From Planctomycetota bacterium (lineage in GTDB: Bacteria > Planctomycetota > Planctomycetia > Planctomycetales > Planctomycetaceae), in assembly GCA_023429275.1 (NCBI GenBank), contig JAEYWB010000048.1, forward strand, positions 1-5,681: a stretch of 5,681 nucleotides of DNA, in the 5' to 3' direction. This document shows, one piece after another, positions 1 to 5,412 of this stretch (position 1 is its first letter; each line of letters starts with the position of its first letter). A program made the position numbers and the translations under genes. The notes beneath the pieces were generated by a model. It ran no database searches, had not been told where the DNA came from, and saw nothing but the letters and a program-made list of their open reading frames with translations.

Positions 1-560
1 ACTCTCCCGTGCAGTCGGTGGCCGATCTCGAAGGGAAGAGGATCGCGACGGAAGCGGTCGGCCTGACGAAGCAGTTCCTCGCTCAGCACAACGTCAATGC
101 GGACGTCGAGTTCTCCTGGGGAGCAACCGAGGTGAAGCCGCCGCGGCTCGCCGATGCGATCGTCGAGGTGACCGAGACCGGCTCCTCGCTCCGGGCGAAC
201 AATCTGCGGATCATCGCGGAAGTCCTCCAGAGCACGACCCGGCTGATCGTCAACCGCTCGGCCTGGAGCGACGGCTGGAAGAAGCAGAAGCTCGAGAACA
301 TCTCGATGATGCTGCAGGCCTGCCTCGCGGCGGAGGGGAAAGTCGGCCTGATGATGAACGTCAGCCGGACCGACCTCGGCCGCGTCCTTCAGCAGCTTCC
401 CGCCCTGCAGAAGCCGACGGTGTCCTCCCTCTCCGACCCCGAGTGGGTCGCGGTCAACACGATTCTCGACGAGTCGGTCGTCCGCGCGATCATCCCGAAC
501 CTGAAGCAGGCCGGAGCGACCGGCATCGTCGAGTACCCGATCAGCAAGATTATTGATTGA
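1..560 (+). CDS. hisG: ATP phosphoribosyltransferase, long form, C-terminal part (5' end outside window)
   Basis: HisG couples ATP and PRPP to give N1-(5-phosphoribosyl)-ATP, the committed and feedback-controlled step of histidine biosynthesis in the cytosol. The reading frame is open from the window edge (codons from position 3) and gives 185 residues before TGA. The GTG at 9 is probably an internal Val, because homologous sequence begins before it. Visible marks, numbered from the edge: LEGKRIATE (9-17) matches the catalytic-domain strand found in E. coli His[20 protein letters not shown] (50-68) is the PRPP-binding loop. Residues from about 92 to 185, including [23 protein letters not shown] and the ending [12 protein letters not shown], form the ACT-like HisG_C domain that binds histidine, so this is the long, HisZ-independent type. 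The long form is usually about 290 residues, so roughly 100 N-terminal residues lie outside the window. The frame is intact with no sign of decay. Confidence 0.95.
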   Translation, partial: SPVQSVADLEGKRIATEAVGLTKQFLAQHNVNADVEFSWGATEVKPPRLADAIVEVTETGSSLRANNLRIIAEVLQSTTRLIVNRSAWSDGWKKQKLENISMMLQACLAAEGKVGLMMNVSRTDLGRVLQQLPALQKPTVSSLSDPEWVAVNTILDESVVRAIIPNLKQAGATGIVEYPISKIID

Positions 561-630
561 GCCATCAGCGTTCAGCTGTCAGCCATCAGTCAGAGCCGAC
601 TTTCAACCAGGCCGCTCTCGCTGACAGCTG
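560..630. repeat. Inverted repeat with duplicated AGCCATCAG word in the hisG-mnmA spacer
   Basis: CAGCTGTCAGC at 573-583 is the exact reverse complement of GCTGACAGCTG at 620-630. This gives an 11-bp stem with a 36-nt loop. The word AGCCATCAG occurs at 560-568, overlapping the last base of the hisG stop codon, and again at 581-589. The long loop and the absence of a T-run downstream argue against a standard intrinsic terminator. It could be a small dispersed intergenic repeat or an mRNA processing or stabilising structure between hisG and mnmA. The function is unknown. Confidence 0.6.
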
Positions 631-669
631 TCTGTTGATCGCTGAAGGCTTGTCCGAAGGAACCCTCGC

Positions 670-1764
670 GTGCGTGTTGTTCTCGCCATGAGCGGCGGCG
701 TCGACAGCTCCGCCTCGGCGCTCCTGCTGAAAGAGCAGGGGCACGAGGTGATCGGGCTGTTCATGCGCTCCGGCATGGCCGAGGAGACGACGTGCGATCT
801 GGATTCCAACCCGCTGCCGATCCTCCCCGCCAAGGCTCACAAGCAGGGATGCTGCAGCGCCTCCGACGCGGCCGACGCCCGCCGGGTGGCCGACCAGCTC
901 GACATTCCGTTTTACGCCCTGAACTTCCGCGACGGCTTCGGAAAGATCCAGGAATACTTCGCCGACGAGTACCTCGCCGGGCGGACGCCGAACCCCTGCG
1001 TGAAGTGCAACATCTGGCTGAAGTTCGGCCGGCTGTGGGAGTTCGGCAAGCAGGTCGGAGCGGACCTGATCGCCAGCGGCCACTATGCCCGGATCGACAC
1101 CGTGAATGGCCAGCCAGGGCTCTACCGGGGGCGCGATCCGGGGAAGGATCAGTCGTACGTCCTGTTCGGGATTGAGCGGACCCTGCTGGACCGGGTTCTC
1201 TTCCCCGTCGGCAACTTCGAGAAGCCGCAGATCCGCGAACTGGCGGAGCGGGCCGGGCTCCGGACCGCCCATAAGCCTGACAGCCAGGAGATCTGCTTCA
1301 TCCCGGACAACGACTATTCGGCCTTCATCGACCGGTTTCGCGGGCCGCAGGAGACCGCGGGCGAGCTTGTCGATACGGCCGGAGCGGTCCTCGGCCACCA
1401 CGACGGCTACCAGAACTTCACGATCGGCCAGCGAAAGGGGCTCGGCGTGGCGTTCGGCGAACCGCGGTTCGTCGTCCGGATCGAGCCGGAGACCCGCCGG
1501 GTCGTGGTCGGAAAGAAAGAGGAGCTCGGACGACGGACTCTCGAAGCGGACCAGCTCAACTGGCTGATCCCCGATGTCCCTTCCACGCTCCGCGCGACCG
1601 CTCAGATCCGGTATCAGCATACCCCGGCCTCGTGCACGGCCAGGATGGTCGGAAACGACCGTCTGCAGGTCACGTTCGACGAGCCTCAGTTCGGTGTCGC
1701 GCCGGGCCAGGCGGTCGTGCTGTACGACGGAGACCGTGTCCTCGGCGGCGGCTGGATCCGCTGA
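670..1764 (+). CDS. mnmA: tRNA-specific 2-thiouridylase MnmA
   Basis: MnmA adenylates C2 of the wobble uridine U34 in tRNA Lys, Glu and Gln and replaces the oxygen with sulfur relayed from a cysteine desulfurase, giving s2U34. The protein has 364 residues, a usual length. The PP-loop ATP-binding motif SGGVDSS is at 8-14. TPNPCVKCN at 106-114 contains Cys113, which aligns with E. coli catalytic Cys102, and adds Cys110 to make a CxxC. SGHYARI is at 136-142 and KDQSYVLF at 159-166. SQEICFI at 205-211 contains Cys209, matching E. coli Cys199, which carries the persulfide. The central and C-terminal beta domains follow (TIGQRKGLGV at 251-260, then FGVAPGQAVVLYDGDRVLGGG near the end). Residues about 36-62 form an insertion with Cys42, Cys61 and Cys62. 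The GTG start is preferred because AAGGA at 657-661 lies 8 nt upstream and the PP-loop strand MRVVLAMSGG begins directly after it. It follows hisG by 109 bp on the same strand. Confidence 0.97.
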   Translation: MRVVLAMSGGVDSSASALLLKEQGHEVIGLFMRSGMAEETTCDLDSNPLPILPAKAHKQGCCSASDAADARRVADQLDIPFYALNFRDGFGKIQEYFADEYLAGRTPNPCVKCNIWLKFGRLWEFGKQVGADLIASGHYARIDTVNGQPGLYRGRDPGKDQSYVLFGIERTLLDRVLFPVGNFEKPQIRELAERAGLRTAHKPDSQEICFIPDNDYSAFIDRFRGPQETAGELVDTAGAVLGHHDGYQNFTIGQRKGLGVAFGEPRFVVRIEPETRRVVVGKKEELGRRTLEADQLNWLIPDVPSTLRATAQIRYQHTPASCTARMVGNDRLQVTFDEPQFGVAPGQAVVLYDGDRVLGGGWIR

Positions 1765-1795
1765 AGCCAGGCCCGAGATCGAGAGAGGCGCGGGA

Positions 1796-1924
1796 ATGCT
1801 GACCGACGCTATCGCGTACAAGGCCTTTACGGACGTGCTGAATGCGATGCGTCCCGGGTGGACATTGAAGCCCGACGGAATCCACGGCCCAGGGTCTGCA
1901 TTCGTCCAGTTGCTGCAAGTATGA
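1796..1924 (+). CDS. Doubtful 42-residue ORF, possibly a remnant of an SGNH/GDSL hydrolase C-terminus
   Basis: ATG at 1796 has GAGAGG at 1783-1788, 7 nt upstream, which is a credible SD. It begins 31 bp after the mnmA stop on the same strand. The first half uses mostly G or C at third codon positions, like neighbouring genes, while the second half is less biased. Residues 21-30, PGWTLKPDGI followed by H, recall the DGxH block near the C-terminus of SGNH hydrolases, where Asp and His complete the catalytic triad. The usual PN..G continuation after His is missing, and upstream blocks such as GDS are absent. It may therefore be a decayed fragment, a small real protein, or chance. I do not recognise it as a known small-protein family. 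Confidence 0.25.
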   Translation: MLTDAIAYKAFTDVLNAMRPGWTLKPDGIHGPGSAFVQLLQV

Positions 1925-2121
1925 CTCAAGGTTCTCAAACGGCCGGGACCACGGTCTGGCCTGCACCCGCCTCTGAGGTTCATGCCAGCTTCAGCATCCG
2001 GGCCAGATCGCACCGCGACTGGTTGAGGCCCGCACACCTCGATGCAGTCCGTCTTCGATCCAAGCAATCCGCGACTTGCGGAACGATCGGGACGGATGTA
2101 GTTTCGATCTACCACTTCCCT

Positions 2122-2138
2122 TCTCGTCGTCGACGAGA
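2122..2138. repeat. 7-bp hairpin in the leader of the DUF1559 gene
   Basis: TCTCGTC at 2122-2128 pairs exactly with GACGAGA at 2132-2138 around a 3-nt loop. TCTCGTC recurs as a direct copy at 2148-2154, so GACGAGA could pair with either copy and two mutually exclusive stems are possible. The element lies 47 nt before the ATG of the DUF1559 gene. There is no T-run after it, so it is more likely a leader structure or a protein-binding site than a terminator. The role is inferred only from position. Confidence 0.4.
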
Positions 2139-2172
2139 GTCATCCCGTCTCGTCAGTCTGAACGGATTCCCG

Positions 2173-2184
2173 GAGAGATCTCTC
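2173..2184 (+). promoter_or_regulatory. Ribosome binding site of the DUF1559 gene inside a 12-bp palindrome
   Basis: GGAGAG at 2172-2177 lies 8 nt before the ATG at 2186 and is a strong SD. It overlaps the perfect palindrome GAGAGATCTCTC at 2173-2184, so the spacer between SD and start codon is complementary to the SD itself. A local hairpin would have only 4 bp and a GATC loop. The CTCTC half could also pair with GAGAG at 2135-2139 of the upstream hairpin. Translational control is possible but unproven. Confidence 0.45.
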
Positions 2185-2185
2185 T

Positions 2186-3109
2186 ATGCATCCTTCCCCT
2201 CGTCTTCGTGGCTTTACGCTGATTGAACTGCTCGTTGTCATCGCGATCATTGCCGTGCTCGTGGCGATTCTGCTCCCGGCCGTCCAGCAGGCCCGTGAAG
2301 CGGCGCGGGCCTCGCAATGCCGGAACAACTTGAAGCAGATCGGAATCGCGCACCACAACTATCTCGAAACGCATTCCTGTTTTGCCCCGGGCGGATTTCA
2401 CGACGGAAGCCAGACCGCCTGGACGGTCATGATCCTCCCGCATCTCGACCAGGCCGGCATCTACAACAAGTTTGACTTCAACGCCCTCAACTATACGGCC
2501 CATCAGATTCACGCGTTGAATCGTATCAGTTCTTATCTGTGTCCGAGCGCCAAAGAGGAGCGGTCGAACACGGAAACGGCAAACAGCATCGCCTGCTTTA
2601 CGACGCATTACTATGGCGTGATGGGGCCGACAGGTGTCAACCCGTACGCGAAGCCCGCCGGGACTTCCTACCGATTGGAGAGCTCCACGACGAACGGGAC
2701 TGCCGGGCACGGCGGTTTCGCATGCCAGGGACTCATGGGAACGACCCGACGGACCTCGCAGAACACCACGCCGGTCAAGCGAATCAGAGACGTGACAGAC
2801 GGAACGTCGAGCACGTTGATGATCGGCGAACTCTCCAAGAATACTTCCAACTGCTTCCGGGCCTGGACCCGCGGCAACGGCGGGTCGAACGCGATGGGGT
2901 CGGCGAAGAATGTCGTCAACGGCATCAATCTCGTCGGCTACAACGGCAGCAACAACTTCAATGACGTCAGCTTTGGCAGCCAGCACGTCGGCGGGACGCA
3001 CTTCCTGATGGCTGACGGCGCGGTCAGGTTCGTGTCCGAGAATATTGACACGCAGCTGTACCGCGCGGTCTCCAGCATCGATGGCGAAGAGCCTCAGACG
3101 CTCGACTGA
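2186..3109 (+). CDS. DUF1559 (SBP_bac_10) pilin-like protein with type IV prepilin N-terminus
   Basis: This 307-residue protein belongs to the large planctomycete family of pseudopilin-like proteins of unknown role, thought to be handled by prepilin peptidase and to sit at the cell envelope. Residues 1-9 form a short basic leader ending in Gly9. Cleavage before Phe10 would place Glu14 at mature position 5, as in type IV pilins. Residues 10-30 (FTLIELLVVIAI onward) are the hydrophobic helix, and PAVQQAREAAR at 31-41 continues the amphipathic helix, a family hallmark. RNNLKQIGIAHHNYLE at 46-61 is the conserved start of the globular DUF1559 domain. The C-terminal H-X9-DG signature is exact: His267, nine residues, then Asp277-Gly278, in QHVGGTHFLMADGAVRFVSENID. 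DGTSSTLMIGE at 205-215 is another typical block. Cys at 45, 65, 119, 137, 180 and 223 could form disulfides. SD GGAGAG is 8 nt before ATG. The exact substrate or partner is unknown. Confidence 0.93.
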   Translation: MHPSPRLRGFTLIELLVVIAIIAVLVAILLPAVQQAREAARASQCRNNLKQIGIAHHNYLETHSCFAPGGFHDGSQTAWTVMILPHLDQAGIYNKFDFNALNYTAHQIHALNRISSYLCPSAKEERSNTETANSIACFTTHYYGVMGPTGVNPYAKPAGTSYRLESSTTNGTAGHGGFACQGLMGTTRRTSQNTTPVKRIRDVTDGTSSTLMIGELSKNTSNCFRAWTRGNGGSNAMGSAKNVVNGINLVGYNGSNNFNDVSFGSQHVGGTHFLMADGAVRFVSENIDTQLYRAVSSIDGEEPQTLD

Positions 3110-3139
3110 AACAGAGGCAGCGGATCGGTCACCTGCGAA

Positions 3140-3165
3140 GCCGCCCGGGGGCAATCTCGGGCGGC
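3140..3165 (+). terminator. GC-rich hairpin, probable terminator of the DUF1559 gene
   Basis: GCCGCCCG at 3140-3147 is the exact reverse complement of CGGGCGGC at 3158-3165, giving an 8-bp all-GC stem with a 10-nt loop, 30 nt after the TGA of the DUF1559 gene. Only a weak T-containing stretch (ACCATTTCGATT) follows, so intrinsic termination may be inefficient. Some read-through into the lipoprotein gene is possible. Confidence 0.6.
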
Positions 3166-3211
3166 ACCATTTCGATTCCCCGCAGGGTTCATTTCGCCTC
3201 AGCACGTCGCT

Positions 3212-3239
3212 CGTATCGTCTCCGCACGGCTCCGATACG
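3212..3239. repeat. 7-bp inverted repeat upstream of the lipoprotein gene
   Basis: CGTATCG at 3212-3218 is the exact reverse complement of CGATACG at 3233-3239, separated by 14 nt. It ends 31 nt before the ATG of the lipoprotein gene. The arms are centred two helical turns apart, as for a dimeric repressor site, but it could equally be a leader stem-loop or chance. No clear promoter was found beside it. Confidence 0.35.
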
Positions 3240-3270
3240 CTCCGTGTTCCTCTCACGTTGGAGCTTCCTG

Positions 3271-3738
3271 ATGTCTCGTCTGAACATCCCCTCTCGCAGC
3301 TTGTCCCTCGCCGCATGTCTCGTTCTCGTCACTTTCGGATGCGGAGGAGGGGAGACCGGCCCGCAGCGATACCGCGTCTCGGGGACGGTCACGTATGGCG
3401 GCATGCCGGTCCCCGCCGGGACGATCGTCTTCGAGCCAGATGCCTCCGCCGGGGTTAAGGGGCCTCAAGGGACGGCACGGATCGAGGACGGAAAGTTTGA
3501 TACCAACGCTGCCGACGGACGCGGGGTCGTCGGCGGAACGCACATCGTTCGAATCTCCGGGTCGAAGAGCCCGAGCGAAGCGAAGGTCGACGCGTCGGGA
3601 GAGAGCGTCGCTCCGGTGCTGTACACGAACTACACGACGAAGGTGGATTTTCCCAAGGAGGCTTCCACCCACGTCCTCGACGTTCCCCCGTCAGCCGGGA
3701 AGCCGACGCCGCCGACGAACCGCCCCGCCGGGCCGTAA
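3271..3738 (+). CDS. Small lipoprotein with carboxypeptidase-regulatory-like (transthyretin-type) domain
   Basis: A 155-residue probable exported lipoprotein of a type commonly found beside DUF1559 genes in planctomycetes; the function is unknown. ATG at 3271 is preferred over the in-frame GTG at 3244 because GGAG at 3260-3263 sits 7 nt upstream of it. Residues 1-9 are basic and 10-23 hydrophobic. Cys24 followed by GGG is the likely lipidation site, although the residues before it (V20-T-F-G) are a poor lipobox. A better textbook box, LAAC, ends at Cys16 but lies in the middle of the hydrophobic stretch. YRVSGTVTYGGMPVPAGTIVFEP begins at residue 34 and is the typical first strands of the carboxypeptidase-regulatory-like fold. 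GGTHIVRISG at 88-97 and VAPVLYTNYTTKVDF at 113-127 complete the usual pattern. The tail from about 139 is Pro-rich and probably disordered. It may work with the pilin-like protein 161 bp upstream, which is inference from recurring neighbourhood. Confidence 0.85.
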   Translation: MSRLNIPSRSLSLAACLVLVTFGCGGGETGPQRYRVSGTVTYGGMPVPAGTIVFEPDASAGVKGPQGTARIEDGKFDTNAADGRGVVGGTHIVRISGSKSPSEAKVDASGESVAPVLYTNYTTKVDFPKEASTHVLDVPPSAGKPTPPTNRPAGP

Positions 3739-3747
3739 GAACGATAC

Positions 3748-5412
3748 TCAAGGGCCGAGGCGTCCCGCGGCCCAGACCGCGAGCGTCTCGCGCTGGATCT
3801 TCACGTTGTGACGCGTATCGACCGGCAGGGACTCGTGGAAGAGCACGGTCTCGACCCTGGTCGTCAGCGGGGAGCCCCGTCCGAGGTCGAGGAGTTCCTT
3901 CGTGAACCTCTCCCGTTCGGCGGCCGACTTGGGAGAGCGGCCCGGCTCGGGCTCGATCACGATCACCGGCTTCTGATCCGGCGCGGGGCCGAGACCGACG
4001 AGCGCGGCGCGATAGACGTCGGGATGGTTCTCGAAGATCGCCTCGCAGCAGACGGAGAACATCCGCCCCTCCGCAGTCTCGACGATGTGGGCCTTCCGGC
4101 CGCAGAACCAGAGCAGGCCCTCGTCGTCGAAATAGCCGACATCGCCGATCCGATGCCAGAAGCGGTCACCATCCGGGATCTTCGCGAGCTTCGTCGCTTC
4201 GGGCCTCTGGAAATACTCGCGGGTCACCGACGGTCCCGAGACGACGATCTCTCCGATCTCCCCCGGCGGGAGCTCGCTGGCCTTCTCCATCGAGGCGATC
4301 GCCCCTTCGGTGATCTCGAGGATCTTCACCTGGATCCCGTCGAAGACCCGCCCGACGCAGGTCCCCCCGCCGGTCCGCGTCCTGGGGGCGGTCCGCTCGA
4401 GTACCTCGCGGCCTCCGATGGATGCCACGGGGAGGCTTTCCGTGGCTCCATAGGGGGTGAAGAGGTCTGCCCCCTCTCCGATGAACGCCCGCGTCATCCT
4501 TGCCAGGACGTGATTGGGCACCGGCCCGCCGGCCGAGAGTCCGCGGCGGATCGTCGGTAGCGCCAGGTGATGATCCTCGCAATACCGCCCGATCCGGTTC
4601 CAGAACGCGGGCGAGCCGAACGATTGCGTGACGCCGTTATCCCGGATCGCTTCGAGGATCTTCTCCGGATCGACCCTGGCCGGGCGGGTCGGGTCCATGT
4701 CGGGGATGACGGTCGTCACCCCCATCGCCGCGTTGAAGAGTGCGAACGGCGGGAAACCAGGAAGGTCGACCTCCCCAGGCTCGATGCCGTAGCAGTCGCG
4801 GATGAGATCGACCTGGGCATTGAACATCCCGTGCTCGAACTGCACCCCCTTCGGCGGCCCGGTGCTGCCGCTGGTGAAGATGATGGCGGCCGGATCGGTC
4901 TCGAGCGTCGGAGCGATCTTGATCGGCGACCAGTCGTCTCCGATCAGCTGTCGGTAGGTTCTGGGAACACCCGGCATACCGCGACCGACCGAGACGTTCC
5001 ATCGAGCCCGCGGGAATCGAGCCCGATTCCACCAGCGGATTGCATGAACGATCGGGATCGCCACGAAGCCGTCCGGATTCACCTCGGCGAGGCAACTCAT
5101 CATGTTGGCCCGGCCCATTCCCGGATCGACCAGCACGATCACCATTCCCGCCTTGAAGAGGCCGAAGGTCAGGGCGATGAACTCCAGGCTCGGCCGGACC
5201 ATCAGCACGAGCCGCGAACCACGGGGCACTCCCCAGTCCCACAGGCCACGTGCGATGCGGTCGCTCTCCTGATCGAGCTGCGTAAACGTGAGCTGCGAGT
5301 AGGCCCTTCGTCCGAGCCAGTCCCGACCGGCCGGGCAGACGACCGCCCGCGTGAGCGGCCAGTTCCGGGCCGAGTCGCAAAGACGTTGGGCGATATTCAG
5401 TGTGCGTGGCAT
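3748..5412 (-). CDS. oleC: OleC-type olefin beta-lactone synthetase (fatty acid CoA ligase family, AMP-binding)
   Basis: In the OleABCD route, OleA condenses two acyl-CoAs, OleD reduces the product, OleC uses ATP to close the beta-hydroxy acid to a cis-beta-lactone, and OleB decarboxylates it to a long-chain cis-olefin. This complete 554-residue protein has the ANL-superfamily order: P-loop FTSGSTGPPKG at 179-189, FGSPAF at 265-270, YGATE at 321-325, HRIGDVGYF at 420-428, GRKAHIV at 438-444, and the C-terminal catalytic Lys538 in RHNVKIQRETLAVWA. OleC-like blocks separate it from ordinary acyl-CoA ligases: LVLMVRPSLEFIALTFGLFKAG at 68-89 (one block), VDPGMGR at 95-101, PGEVDLPGFPPFALFN at 212-227, VIPDMDPTRPA at 235-245, and CEAIFENHPDVYRAALVG at 456-473. 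The ATG at 5412 fits the family N-terminus (NIAQRL), though no good SD precedes it. Its stop is 9 bp from that of the convergent lipoprotein gene. No oleA, oleB or oleD is in the window. If not OleC, it would be a related fatty acyl-AMP ligase. Confidence 0.85.
   Translation of the reverse strand: MPRTLNIAQRLCDSARNWPLTRAVVCPAGRDWLGRRAYSQLTFTQLDQESDRIARGLWDWGVPRGSRLVLMVRPSLEFIALTFGLFKAGMVIVLVDPGMGRANMMSCLAEVNPDGFVAIPIVHAIRWWNRARFPRARWNVSVGRGMPGVPRTYRQLIGDDWSPIKIAPTLETDPAAIIFTSGSTGPPKGVQFEHGMFNAQVDLIRDCYGIEPGEVDLPGFPPFALFNAAMGVTTVIPDMDPTRPARVDPEKILEAIRDNGVTQSFGSPAFWNRIGRYCEDHHLALPTIRRGLSAGGPVPNHVLARMTRAFIGEGADLFTPYGATESLPVASIGGREVLERTAPRTRTGGGTCVGRVFDGIQVKILEITEGAIASMEKASELPPGEIGEIVVSGPSVTREYFQRPEATKLAKIPDGDRFWHRIGDVGYFDDEGLLWFCGRKAHIVETAEGRMFSVCCEAIFENHPDVYRAALVGLGPAPDQKPVIVIEPEPGRSPKSAAERERFTKELLDLGRGSPLTTRVETVLFHESLPVDTRHNVKIQRETLAVWAAGRLGP

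Larger units (their letters stand above)
1765..2185. other. 421-bp spacer between mnmA and the DUF1559 gene
   Basis: No gene of confident identity lies here. The left third holds a 42-codon ORF at 1796-1924 with a plausible SD. The middle, about 1925-2090, shows no convincing coding or RNA-gene signal; open frames through it on both strands look like GC-bias shadows. The right part, about 2098-2185, probably belongs to the leader of the DUF1559 gene. It has a short GTAG/CTAC inverted pair (2098-2101 and 2109-2112), a 7-bp hairpin at 2122-2138 and a palindrome over the SD at 2173-2184. I see no clear sigma-70 or sigma-54 promoter and no T-tract terminator after mnmA. Confidence 0.6.

Noticed and set aside
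1957..1972. Sigma-54-like -24/-12 promoter (TGGCCTGCACCCGCC)
   Set aside because: The spacing between the GG and GC elements is off by one and the TTGC element is missing. No enhancer-binding protein site was seen.
586..2115. 509-residue open frame on the minus strand across mnmA
   Set aside because: It is antisense to a clear mnmA with all its motifs. The translation is rich in Arg, Ala, Asp and Pro without any recognisable domain, as expected from a GC-biased third-position shadow.
3244..3270. Upstream GTG start for the lipoprotein, adding nine residues
   Set aside because: No SD precedes the GTG, whereas GGAG lies 7 nt before the ATG at 3271. The longer N-terminus would also be unusual for a signal peptide.
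2153..3316. 387-residue open frame on the minus strand across the DUF1559 gene
   Set aside because: It is antisense to a well-supported gene, has no motifs and no SD, and has shadow-like composition.
3752..3773. Bidirectional terminator in the convergent 3' ends (GGGCCG/CGGCCC)
   Set aside because: The stem is only 6 bp with a 10-nt loop, lies in coding sequence, and has no T-run on either side.
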